Assembly: GCA_020636005.1 (NCBI GenBank)
Contig: JACJYR010000005.1
Coordinates: 543,271-607,270, forward strand
Origin: Lewinellaceae bacterium
GTDB lineage: Bacteria; Bacteroidota; Bacteroidia; Chitinophagales; Saprospiraceae
Length of the DNA stretch: 64,000 nucleotides
Direction of reading: 5' to 3'
In this document: positions 8,261 through 16,291 of the stretch, piece after piece
Numbering within the stretch: position 1 is the first letter of the stretch
Layout of the letters: each line of letters starts with the position of its first letter
The notes under the pieces: generated by a model
What the model was told of the DNA's origin: nothing
Seen by the model: only the letters and a program-made list of their open reading frames with translations
Database searches by the model: none
Program-made: the position numbers and the translations under genes

Positions 8261-9091
8261 ATGCGCAATATCATTCCCCTTTCCTTTCTGCTTTTAGCAA
8301 CTGGTTTATTTGGCCAAAACACCCTGTCCTCCCAACCATTTTCCATTGGGGAAACTTTTGAGCTGGATTCAAAAGTGCTGGGCGAAAAGCGGACGCTCAA
8401 CGTGTACCTGCCGGCAGGTTACTCCGCCGGCGACACCACCCGATACGCCGTCATCTACCTGCTCGACGGATCGGCCGATGAAGACTTCATCCACATCGCC
8501 GGGCTGGTGCAGTTCTGTAATTTTCCCTGGGTCAACATCCTGCCACCCTCCATCGTGGTGGGCATCGCCAACATTGACCGCAAGCACGACCTCACTTTTC
8601 CCACCTCTATCGAAGCGGATAAAAAGCAGTTTCCGACTACGGGCGGCGCTGCCAATTTTATGGAATTTATTGAAGTGGAAGTGCAGCCGTTTGTTGAACA
8701 GCATTACCGCACCAATAGCTCCAGGTCACTCATCGGCCAATCGTTGGGCGGGCTGTTTGCCACGGAGGTATTATTGAAAAAACCAGCGTTGTTCAGCAAT
8801 TATTTCGTCGTCAGCCCCAGCCTTTGGTGGGATGGCGAATCGTTGCTAAAAAACAACCTGAGTAATCTGACCGGGAAAAAACTGACAATACACATCAGCG
8901 TAGGAAATGAAGGAAAAGTGATGAAGCGGGACGCAAAGCGCCTTTATAAAAAATTGAAAGCATTGAAAAACAGCCAGTTAACTTTAGGGTATAACTATTT
9001 AGGGAAGGAAGACCACGCCTCAATTTTGCATTTGGCGATGTATGAGGCGTTTAAGTGGTTTCAAAGCGTTTCGTCAAATCCTAAATCGTAA
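8261..9091 (+). CDS. Secreted alpha/beta-hydrolase esterase (esterase D / IroE-like)
   Basis: The protein has 276 residues with a signal peptide MRNIIPLSFLLLATGLFGQ. The Esterase (PF00756) fold is shown by LNVYLPAGY near residue 45, YAVIYLLDGS, NFMEFIEVEVQPFVEQHY, the nucleophile elbow G-Q-S161-L-G-G, and a catalytic His near 252 in GKEDHASILHLAMYEAFKWF. Such enzymes hydrolyse acyl or ferric-siderophore esters in the periplasm. The substrate cannot be read from the sequence. The gene is convergent with the WG-repeat gene. Confidence 0.85.
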   Translation: MRNIIPLSFLLLATGLFGQNTLSSQPFSIGETFELDSKVLGEKRTLNVYLPAGYSAGDTTRYAVIYLLDGSADEDFIHIAGLVQFCNFPWVNILPPSIVVGIANIDRKHDLTFPTSIEADKKQFPTTGGAANFMEFIEVEVQPFVEQHYRTNSSRSLIGQSLGGLFATEVLLKKPALFSNYFVVSPSLWWDGESLLKNNLSNLTGKKLTIHISVGNEGKVMKRDAKRLYKKLKALKNSQLTLGYNYLGKEDHASILHLAMYEAFKWFQSVSSNPKS

Positions 9092-9114
9092 ATCGAAGAA
9101 TCGTACATCAAAAC

Positions 9115-12100
9115 CTACTCCTGCAGCCCCCAAACCCATTTCCCCTCCATATCAAAATAGCCGACCTTGTCGCCCTGCTCCACCCTGATGAGGCCCTCCC
9201 CGGCGTAGCTGATATACTCGTAATCGGGCTGCACGATAAGCTCGCCCTGCAGGTTGGTCAGGCCGTTGAAGCCTTTGATGCGGACCTTGGCGAAGCCGTT
9301 TTCGAACTGGTCAATCTTGTCGTATTTCGGCGGGATGATTTCGATGCCCTGCTGGTTGATGATGGCCCATCGGCCTTCCACCTGTACCACCGCCACACCA
9401 TGCTTGAACTCGCTGGCTTTTTCATAAAAACCATCGTAAAAACGGGACTGCTCGGTGATGTAGTAAAACTGGTACTGCTCGTTGCGCACCAGCCCACGGC
9501 CCTCCGCAAAGTCGAGGAGGCGGTTGACGCCCGGTTCAATCACAAAATTACCATCGTTGTCGATGAGGCCGGCCTTTTGGTTGCCTTTGAAAACAATGGC
9601 CTTCCCGTCCTTATAGTCCAGGCAGCGGGAAAACTGCGGCGCTACCACCAAATTTCCCAATGTGTCAACGAACCCGCACTGCCCGTCCAACCATACGGCA
9701 GCCCTTCCTTCCGAGAAATTGCTGGTTTTTGAAAATTGAGCGGGGATGACCAGTTCGCCTTTGGTATTGACAAAGCCAAAACTGCCGTCCTTGCCTTGCA
9801 CCCTCGCCATGCCATCTACAAATGGCTCGATGCTTTTATAGGCTTGGGAGGTGATGATTTCGCCCCTGAAATTTACCAGCCCGTACTTCATCGGGTTGCC
9901 GCCAAGGCCCGCCACGGCGAGGCCATATTGGTCAAAAGGGGTGAGGGTAACAAATTTGGGCTTCATCAACATATTGCCCAGGGAATCAATCAGGCCCACC
10001 CGCAAATGCTCGCCCGAAAGCTCCTCTACCCTGGCGATGCCCCGGTCGAAATCGGAGGCACGGGGGAAGCGGGGTTGCACCGCCCATTCACCCTGGCGGT
10101 TGATGTAGCCAAAGTAGGGGCCTTCTTTTTTGGCGGGGGCGAGGCCGTTGCTGAAATTGCCGGCTTTTGAAAACTGGAAGTCCAGTTCCTCGTTGCCGTT
10201 GCGGTCAATATAGCCCCATTTGCTGCCGATGCGCACGGCGGCCCAGCCCTCGCTGAAAGTGGAAACTTCGTCGAAACGGCAGGGCACCACCTCCCGCCCG
10301 TTGCGGTCCACAAAGCCCCAGTTTCCCTGGCGTTTCACGGCCAGGCGTCCTTCGCCGAACGAGCCGATTTGTTCGTATTGCACGCCAACGGCGAGCCGGC
10401 CCAGGGTGTCGATCAGGCCATATTTTTCTTCTTTTTTGAAAACCCGCAGCACCTTGTTGCCGGTGTTTTCCAAAAAGCCCAATTCATCGTAGCGGCAAGG
10501 GAGGAGTTGCTTGCCCTTCCGGTCCACCATGCCCCATTTATCGCCGTCGGCCACGATGCCCACCTCGTTGATAAAGTCCTTGGCGAAGGTGTAGCCGGGT
10601 GCCACAGCCAACTGGCCGGCCGTGTCCACATAGCCCCAGGCACATCCCTCGCAGGTCAGCAGGCCAAACTTGTCCATATTGAGGTCGTGCAGCGTATAGT
10701 CGGTCAGGGTGACGGGGGCGAGGTGGCTGCTGAGGTAGTTTTGCAGCAGGCCGAGGTTCAGGGATTTTTTGTCCAGCGTTGCCGAGATTTTGCCCTTGGC
10801 GCTGACCCTGGCCAGCCCGTTGTGGAACTCGCCGATAAAGCTGAAATCCTTGCGGACTATCTTGCCGATGCGGTTGACGAGGCCCTGTTTCCCATCATTG
10901 AAAATGCAACGGGCGACGGGCAGCCCATCGGCAAAATCCCCCAGCCGTACATCCACCAAATCCATCTCGTGTACCAAGAGGCCGGTATCGTTTTGCACCA
11001 GCCCATAAGCCATTTCGAAGCGGTAGGCAGTGCGGTCGAAAACAACGGGCTGCAAGGTTTCAACGCCCACGAGGGTCAGGCCGAGTTCTTTTTCCACCTT
11101 CACCTCGTTGAAGGAAGGCTCTATCTGGATGCTGCCGTTGTCGAGGCGGCGAAGGCCCCATTTGTCTTGTTTAGGGGAATAAAACCACTCGAATTTTTCC
11201 AGTTGGTAGGGGCTGTCGTCACTGCTCCATTGCTGCTGCCGATCAGTACCGGTTTTCACTTTTATCGTGAAATGTTTTTCAAAATTGTTCTCGTCCTTCA
11301 ACCGGCCCTCTGCGTCGAAATTGAAAAAGGACAGCTTTTCACGCATGTAAGCCTTGGCCTGGCCCTCGCCCAGTTCAATACTGTCAAAAGCGGGTTTCAC
11401 CACTATTTGCCCCCGGTAGTTGGCCACGCCGTATTTCCGGTCCCTGATTACCACGCACAGGCCGCCCTGCATGGGGGCGATGTAGTCGTATTCAAAAGGG
11501 ATGAGCACCAGATCGTCGAGGGTGACGATGCCCCACCGCCCGTTGAGGTTGGCCCGGAAAATATCGCCGTCGTAAGCTTGTATTTCATTGTACTTGGAAG
11601 AGAGGATTTCGCTGCCGCAATGATCGATCAGGCCGAGCGAGCGCTGTTTTTTACAAAGGACATATTCGGTGGAAAAGGGGTAATAGGCTTCGTGGCCGCC
11701 TTTTGACACCAACTTGTTGTAAATGAGCGAAAACAGGTTTTCCTTATGGTCGAGGGTGAGTTTGATAAAATTTTCCGAGATGCGGCTGAAATGGTCATAA
11801 ACAGCTTCGATGACGGATAGCCCCCCAGCATCCACAGCACCCCACTTGCGGTATTTTTTGTAAAAAAACAGGTTGGCATTGAACACCCTGATCTCCTCGG
11901 CCTGGGGCGCCAGCACTTCGAGGCCGGAGGTGAGCAGGAGGCCGAACAGGCCCTCCAGTTTGGTTTGGAAATAAATGCCTGGAACTTCCTCGGGCACGTT
12001 GGCACAGATAAAAATTTCATCGTAACGGGGGGCGGCCACGATGCGGCCCTGCCCATCCACGATGCCCCACCGCTTGTTTGCCATAAATGCCAGGTAGCTG

Positions 12101-12498
12101 GCCTGTTTGTTCCCATTGCTGCCCGAAAGGATTTCGACCCGCTCATAGCCCGGGTGCAGGATGACCCTTCCCTGCAGGTTCACCACCTTCCACCGCCCCT
12201 CTTCCATTACCGTGATGAGGGTACTGTCGAGGGCTTTCAGGTCGTCGTATTTCGGGGGGACGATTTCCTGTCCATTGGAATTCAGAATCCCTACCCTGCC
12301 GCCCCGCTGCATGACGGCATAACCGTACTGCTTAAACTCGCCGATGGCATCATAGACCGGCTGCTGCACGAGGCGGCCCTCGGCGTCCATCAAGCCCCAT
12401 TTATTGTTTTTTTTGATGGGGAAAAGCGGCTGTGCTTCTGCCAAAAAAGGCAGCACCAGGGGCAGAAGCAGTAGGAAAGGCGTTAGTGGCAATCGCAT
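9115..12498 (-). CDS. Large secreted WG-repeat protein
   Basis: The protein has 1127 residues, with a signal peptide MRLPLTPFLLLLPLVLPFLA-EAQ and then about 25 WG-type repeats of the form x-K-W-G-hhD-x-x-G-x-hhh-x-P-x-Y/F-(D), for example NKWGLMDAEGRLVQQPVYD near the N-terminus and SKWGYIDRNGNEELDFQFS in the middle. WG repeats (PF14903) form beta-rich solenoids, often on secreted proteins of unknown function in Bacteroidota. The spacing is less regular between residues 370 and 600, where the repeats have diverged. There is no T9SS sorting domain. No partner gene is visible. Confidence 0.88.
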   Translation of the reverse strand: MRLPLTPFLLLLPLVLPFLAEAQPLFPIKKNNKWGLMDAEGRLVQQPVYDAIGEFKQYGYAVMQRGGRVGILNSNGQEIVPPKYDDLKALDSTLITVMEEGRWKVVNLQGRVILHPGYERVEILSGSNGNKQASYLAFMANKRWGIVDGQGRIVAAPRYDEIFICANVPEEVPGIYFQTKLEGLFGLLLTSGLEVLAPQAEEIRVFNANLFFYKKYRKWGAVDAGGLSVIEAVYDHFSRISENFIKLTLDHKENLFSLIYNKLVSKGGHEAYYPFSTEYVLCKKQRSLGLIDHCGSEILSSKYNEIQAYDGDIFRANLNGRWGIVTLDDLVLIPFEYDYIAPMQGGLCVVIRDRKYGVANYRGQIVVKPAFDSIELGEGQAKAYMREKLSFFNFDAEGRLKDENNFEKHFTIKVKTGTDRQQQWSSDDSPYQLEKFEWFYSPKQDKWGLRRLDNGSIQIEPSFNEVKVEKELGLTLVGVETLQPVVFDRTAYRFEMAYGLVQNDTGLLVHEMDLVDVRLGDFADGLPVARCIFNDGKQGLVNRIGKIVRKDFSFIGEFHNGLARVSAKGKISATLDKKSLNLGLLQNYLSSHLAPVTLTDYTLHDLNMDKFGLLTCEGCAWGYVDTAGQLAVAPGYTFAKDFINEVGIVADGDKWGMVDRKGKQLLPCRYDELGFLENTGNKVLRVFKKEEKYGLIDTLGRLAVGVQYEQIGSFGEGRLAVKRQGNWGFVDRNGREVVPCRFDEVSTFSEGWAAVRIGSKWGYIDRNGNEELDFQFSKAGNFSNGLAPAKKEGPYFGYINRQGEWAVQPRFPRASDFDRGIARVEELSGEHLRVGLIDSLGNMLMKPKFVTLTPFDQYGLAVAGLGGNPMKYGLVNFRGEIITSQAYKSIEPFVDGMARVQGKDGSFGFVNTKGELVIPAQFSKTSNFSEGRAAVWLDGQCGFVDTLGNLVVAPQFSRCLDYKDGKAIVFKGNQKAGLIDNDGNFVIEPGVNRLLDFAEGRGLVRNEQYQFYYITEQSRFYDGFYEKASEFKHGVAVVQVEGRWAIINQQGIEIIPPKYDKIDQFENGFAKVRIKGFNGLTNLQGELIVQPDYEYISYAGEGLIRVEQGDKVGYFDMEGKWVWGLQE

Positions 12499-12550
12499 AA
12501 AATATAGTTACGGTCGTGGTCTGGGGCTTTCCAGGAGGCCCTTTTGCTTG

Positions 12551-12620
12551 GTTTAAGGTTGTTTGAAATCGTTTGGGGTTGTTTGAAATCGTTTGAAATC
12601 GTTTGAAATCGTTTGGGGTT
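12551..12620. repeat. Seven 10-bp direct repeats
   Basis: Seven consecutive decamers begin at 12551: one gtttaaggtt, four gtttgaaatc and two gtttggggtt, in perfect 10-bp register. They lie about 50-120 bp upstream of the WG-repeat gene start (12498, minus strand), where binding sites for a regulator could sit on one DNA face. Confidence 0.9.
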
Positions 12621-12967
12621 GTGGTGACCGGCAATTATTGATTGTTCCTTACGATCTCAAACAGGTCAAAGGATTCAAACAACTCAAGCAACAGCATCTT
12701 ATGGGGCCGGGTGTTTTTAACGAAAAAAAGCCGGAAAATTTTACAAAGAAAAGGAATCTCCGAATGAAATAATGGGAGAGGGTGAAAAAGTAACGTATCA
12801 ATAGCTGGACACAAGCGGGCGGCTTGGCGACAAGGCAACCTTTCATATTGGATCAATCGTAGGCTAAGAAGCCCCATAAGCTGCCGTTGTTCCGTCCAGA
12901 AAAACCTTCCAGCGGGGTATTTTCTTTGTTCGGCAAGGTTTACAAGCGCTGATCATAATCATCAGTC

Positions 12968-12975
12968 TATTTTTG
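12968..12975 (+). promoter_or_regulatory. -7 box (TATTTTTG) upstream of the cytochrome b gene
   Basis: It matches TAnnTTTG, 54 bp before the ATG at 13030. No clear -33 element. Confidence 0.4.
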
Positions 12976-13029
12976 TTTAAGTAAAATGGCACAGCATAAC
13001 TTGCGTGCTACAAAAAGTATGAATTTTTT

Positions 13030-13899
13030 ATGTCCACTTTGGCACACCGGATTTACATTTCGACCCTGGTAAGTATCGTCGTAATCGTTACTATTTTCCT
13101 TTTTTACAAGGGAATGTCCTACTACACCACCCCGCTTGAGGAGCGTTTTTACCACCCCGACCACGCCTGGTTCAAGCCGAGCGGCGCATTTGGCCACGGG
13201 CTTGGCATAGTGGGCACGGCGCTTATTTTGATTGGGGTATTTGGCTACATCGCCCGCAAAAAGTTCAAGTCGCTGGCCCGCCTGGGCAGGTTGAAGTACT
13301 GGCTGGAGTTCCACATCTTCCTGTGTACGCTGGGGCCGATCATGATTCTGTTCCACACGGCTTTCAAGTTTGGCGGCATCGTGTCCGTCAGCTTTTGGAG
13401 CATGGTGGCGGTGGTGGCGAGCGGGGTTATCGGCAGGTTTATTTACGTCCAAATCCCCCGCACCATAGAGGGACGGGAACTGGGCCTGGGAGAGCTAAAA
13501 GAGATGAAAAGCGATGTTGACAAAATCCTGAAACACTCCTACGGCCTGGATGATTTGGATTATAAAACGCTGGTGGAATCTACCAGCGTGATAGCCCGCC
13601 CTGCCGGGGGCAACCTGCTGGTCCGGATGGCCAGCAAGTATGTCGAAGATAAAAGAACCATCCGCAGCGTGAAAAAGACCCTCCGGAAAAACAACGTGGC
13701 CAGTGACAGCGTGCGCAAGGTGGCGAAACTGATAGGCAACGAACTATCATTGAACAACCGCATCGAACGCCTGCAAACCATGCGCACTTTGTTTAAATAC
13801 TGGCACGTGGCGCACCTGCCATTTGCCCTCATTATGCTGATTATCATGGTGATACATGTGGCGGTGACGCTGGCTTTCGGGTACCGCTGGATATTTTGA
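13030..13899 (+). CDS. Membrane cytochrome b with paired His ligands (diheme type)
   Basis: The protein has 289 residues with about five transmembrane helices: 9-27, 55-75, 93-112, 118-140 and 260-283. Two helices carry His pairs 14 residues apart, H95/H109 (EFHIFLCTLGPIMILFHTAF) and H262/H276 (HLPFALIMLIIMVIHVAVTL). This spacing is the hallmark of four-helix cytochrome b proteins that bind two b hemes across the membrane. A charged soluble region (about 145-250) separates the last helix. The gene is followed after 92 bp by the Fe-S/flavin oxidoreductase gene in the same direction, so a membrane complex passing electrons from the flavoprotein to the quinone pool or the periplasm is a reasonable inference. 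I do not recognise a named family. Confidence 0.8.
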   Translation: MSTLAHRIYISTLVSIVVIVTIFLFYKGMSYYTTPLEERFYHPDHAWFKPSGAFGHGLGIVGTALILIGVFGYIARKKFKSLARLGRLKYWLEFHIFLCTLGPIMILFHTAFKFGGIVSVSFWSMVAVVASGVIGRFIYVQIPRTIEGRELGLGELKEMKSDVDKILKHSYGLDDLDYKTLVESTSVIARPAGGNLLVRMASKYVEDKRTIRSVKKTLRKNNVASDSVRKVAKLIGNELSLNNRIERLQTMRTLFKYWHVAHLPFALIMLIIMVIHVAVTLAFGYRWIF

Positions 13900-13991
13900 A
13901 AAGGGTTGAGAGGGTTGGGAGAATTTGGCACTCTTCTCAAACACTCTAAACTTCCTCGATCCATCTATAAAGCTATGCATTCAACTCAATC

Positions 13992-15317
13992 ATGTTTTTA
14001 GAACAAATAATTATCTATTCCATCGTCCTGCTGTTTTGCGGGCTGGTCGTTTTCTTTTATTTGTGGAAACAAAAGAAAGCCTCCAGCATCGTGGAAGCCA
14101 AAATCGAAAAGGCAAAGCAGGAAGGGCTGAACGAGCCGGTGTCGCTGCATCCGGTTATTGACCTGAACACCTGCATCAAGAGCGGCGCCTGCGTGGAAGT
14201 TTGCCCCGAAAAGGACATACTCGGCATCCTGAAAGGTGCCGGGACACTGATCAACGCCTCTAACTGTGTGGGGCATGGGGCTTGTTTCCACGCCTGCCCG
14301 GTGGAGGCGATTTCGCTCGTTATCGGCACGGAGAAGCGGGGTGTGGATCTGCCTCATGTCAACCAACAATACGAGTCCAACGTGGAAGGCATCTACATCG
14401 CCGGGGAGTTGGGCGGTATGGGTTTGATAAAAAACAGCGTGGAACAGGGGCAGCAGGCTGTTGAAAATATTGTAAAATCTGGCCTTAAAAAAGATGAGGC
14501 AGCTTATGACTTGGTCATCGTCGGTGCAGGCCCGGCGGGTATTTCCGCCTCTTTGACGGCCAAAAAACACGGACTAAAATTCCTCACTTTGGAACAAGAT
14601 TCATTGGGCGGTACGGTCTTTAATTTCCCCCGATCCAAAATCGTGATGACGGCACCGATGGATCTGCCGCTTTACGGCAAGGTGAAACTGTTTGACACCA
14701 GCAAAACTGAACTGCTGGAATTGTGGCGGGAGGCATTGTCGAAAAACGAAATTACCATCCGTGAACGGACGAAGGTGGAGGGCATCCACGTTGACGGCAA
14801 CCGTTTTAAAATACTCACCAATAAGGGCGAGGAATTCAGGACGCAGACTGTTTTGCTGGCCATCGGCAGGCGGGGCAGCCCCCGCAAACTGGGCGTGCCG
14901 GGCGAAACATTGGAAAAGGTGGCCTACCGCCTGTTGGAACCGGAAATGATCGCCGATAAAAAAGTGATGGTGGTGGGCGGTGGCGATTCCGCCATCGAAG
15001 CGGCCATGTCACTGGCTGAACAGAACGAGGTGATTATTAGCTACCGCAGCGAATCCTTCAGCCGCCTCAAGCCAAAAAACAGGGACAGGCTCAATGAACT
15101 CCTAAAGCAAGGCAAATTGAAAGTGTTCTATAATTCAAACCTGTTGAAAATTGACAGGGATCATGTGGAAATGAAAATTGGGGAACAACAACAGGAAGTG
15201 CTGGAAAACGACCTGGTCTATATCTTCGCCGGGGGCGAATTGCCGACGCAGTTTTTGCAAAAGGCAGGGGTGCTGATCACGAAGCGCTTTGGCTATACGA
15301 TGCGGAAATATGCCTGA
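13992..15317 (+). CDS. Membrane-anchored ferredoxin-like / FAD-NAD(P) oxidoreductase
   Basis: The protein has 441 residues. One transmembrane helix (5-25) is followed by a short coil and a ferredoxin-like segment with C61-x5-C67-x3-C71-P (CIKSGACVEVCP) and C92-x5-C98-x3-C102-P (CVGHGACFHACP). Both motifs lack the second Cys of CxxCxxCxxxCP: Ser64 and His95 stand there. From about residue 170 comes a thioredoxin-reductase-like flavoprotein: YDLVIVGAGPAGISASL (FAD) and VMVVGGGDSAIEAAMSLAEQ (NAD(P)H), without a redox CxxC, like YpdA-type enzymes. It probably takes electrons from NAD(P)H in the cytoplasm and passes them to the membrane. It sits behind the cytochrome b gene, and a same-length paralogue is at 19430-20755. 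Confidence 0.85.
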   Translation: MFLEQIIIYSIVLLFCGLVVFFYLWKQKKASSIVEAKIEKAKQEGLNEPVSLHPVIDLNTCIKSGACVEVCPEKDILGILKGAGTLINASNCVGHGACFHACPVEAISLVIGTEKRGVDLPHVNQQYESNVEGIYIAGELGGMGLIKNSVEQGQQAVENIVKSGLKKDEAAYDLVIVGAGPAGISASLTAKKHGLKFLTLEQDSLGGTVFNFPRSKIVMTAPMDLPLYGKVKLFDTSKTELLELWREALSKNEITIRERTKVEGIHVDGNRFKILTNKGEEFRTQTVLLAIGRRGSPRKLGVPGETLEKVAYRLLEPEMIADKKVMVVGGGDSAIEAAMSLAEQNEVIISYRSESFSRLKPKNRDRLNELLKQGKLKVFYNSNLLKIDRDHVEMKIGEQQQEVLENDLVYIFAGGELPTQFLQKAGVLITKRFGYTMRKYA

Positions 15318-15355
15318 TGGCTTCCCAGGCAAGGATAGGACTTGGAAGAATTGAC

Positions 15356-15363
15356 TATTTTTG
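15356..15363 (+). promoter_or_regulatory. -7 box (TATTTTTG) before the Rpn-family gene
   Basis: It matches TAnnTTTG, 21 bp before the ATG at 15385. A -33 TTG at the right spacing is not seen. Confidence 0.45.
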
Positions 15364-15384
15364 TTGCCCTAAAATATTGTGAAA

Positions 15385-16263
15385 ATGTCGCTGAGTGCAT
15401 TAAAGGAAAGATATGTCAATCCGCTCACGGATTTCGGGTTCAAGAAGCTGTTCGGCACTGAGCTGAACAAGGTGCTGTTGATTGACTTCCTCAACCAGGT
15501 GTTGCCGGAAAGGCACCGGATAAAAGACCTTACCTATTCCAACAACGAACATTTCAGTGGCAACGACCTCGACCGGAAGGCCATTTTCGATCTGTACTGC
15601 ACGGCGGAGACCGGCGAGCGTTTTATCGTCGAATTGCAAAAGGCCAAGCAGAATTATTTCAAGGACCGGAGCATCTACTATGCCTCCTTCCCCATACAAG
15701 AGCAAGCTCAGAAGGGGGATTGGGACTACCGGCTCGACCCCGTCTATACGGTTGGCATCCTCGATTTTATTTTTGACGACCACAAAAACGAAAACGAGTT
15801 CCTTCATTTTGTGGAACTCAAAAACCAGAACTGCGAGGTTTTTTACGACAAGCTGAAATTCATTTACATTGAATTGCCGAAGTTCAAAAAAATAGAAAGC
15901 GAGTTGGAAAGCCATTTTGACAAATGGCTCTACGTTTTCCGTCACCTGTCGAGGCTACAGGATCGGCCCAAGGCGTTGCAGGAAAAAGTTTTTACCAAAT
16001 TGTTCGAGGCCGCAGAAATCGCCAAATTTTCGCCACAGGAAAGGGATGCCTACGAAGACAACCTCAAATATTACCGTGATTTGAAAAACGTGGTGGACAC
16101 AAGCAGGATGGAAGGCAGAATGGAAGGCAGAATGGAAGGCAGAATGGAAGGCAAAAAAGAAGAAAGAATCGAAATCGCAAAGAGCATGAAAAAGGAAGGA
16201 GAAACAACAGCAAAAATCACCCGCTATACGGGCCTATCAAAAGATGAAATTGAAAAACTATAA
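15385..16263 (+). CDS. Rpn / PD-(D/E)XK nuclease-family (transposase-like) protein
   Basis: The ATG at 15385 gives 292 residues; a GTG at 15379 would add two. The opening YVNPLTDFGFKKLFGTELNK, LLIDFLNQVL, the nuclease strand RKAIFDLYCTAETGERFIVE followed by LQKAKQNYFKDRSIYY (D...E-x-Q), and LDFIF belong to PF12784/Rpn recombination-promoting nuclease-like proteins. The C-terminal tail has four 12-bp units encoding MEGR-MEGR-MEGR-MEGK (16108-16155), then a short helix-turn-helix-like end (ITRYTGLSKDEIEKL) common in this family. It stands between the oxidoreductase and cytochrome genes, and probably has no role in electron transfer. Confidence 0.88.
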   Translation: MSLSALKERYVNPLTDFGFKKLFGTELNKVLLIDFLNQVLPERHRIKDLTYSNNEHFSGNDLDRKAIFDLYCTAETGERFIVELQKAKQNYFKDRSIYYASFPIQEQAQKGDWDYRLDPVYTVGILDFIFDDHKNENEFLHFVELKNQNCEVFYDKLKFIYIELPKFKKIESELESHFDKWLYVFRHLSRLQDRPKALQEKVFTKLFEAAEIAKFSPQERDAYEDNLKYYRDLKNVVDTSRMEGRMEGRMEGRMEGKKEERIEIAKSMKKEGETTAKITRYTGLSKDEIEKL

Positions 16264-16291
16264 CGAATTGGCTTTTGGGGGGCAGAAGGTT

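Larger units (their letters stand above)
12499..13029. other. Divergent intergenic region between the WG gene and the cytochrome b gene
   Basis: 531 bp without a supported gene. It holds the 10-bp repeat array at 12551-12620, next to the WG gene, and a -7 box at 12968 facing the cytochrome b gene. Short open frames on the minus strand here have no protein-like features. Confidence 0.6.

Noticed and set aside
10369..11706. 445-residue plus-strand frame across the WG gene
   Set aside because: It is antisense to regular WG repeats, which give long open shadow frames; no recognisable domain.
16244..16291. Earlier ATG for the 23-heme gene
   Set aside because: It overlaps the Rpn gene and puts a charged stretch before an otherwise clean signal peptide; 16292 is preferred.
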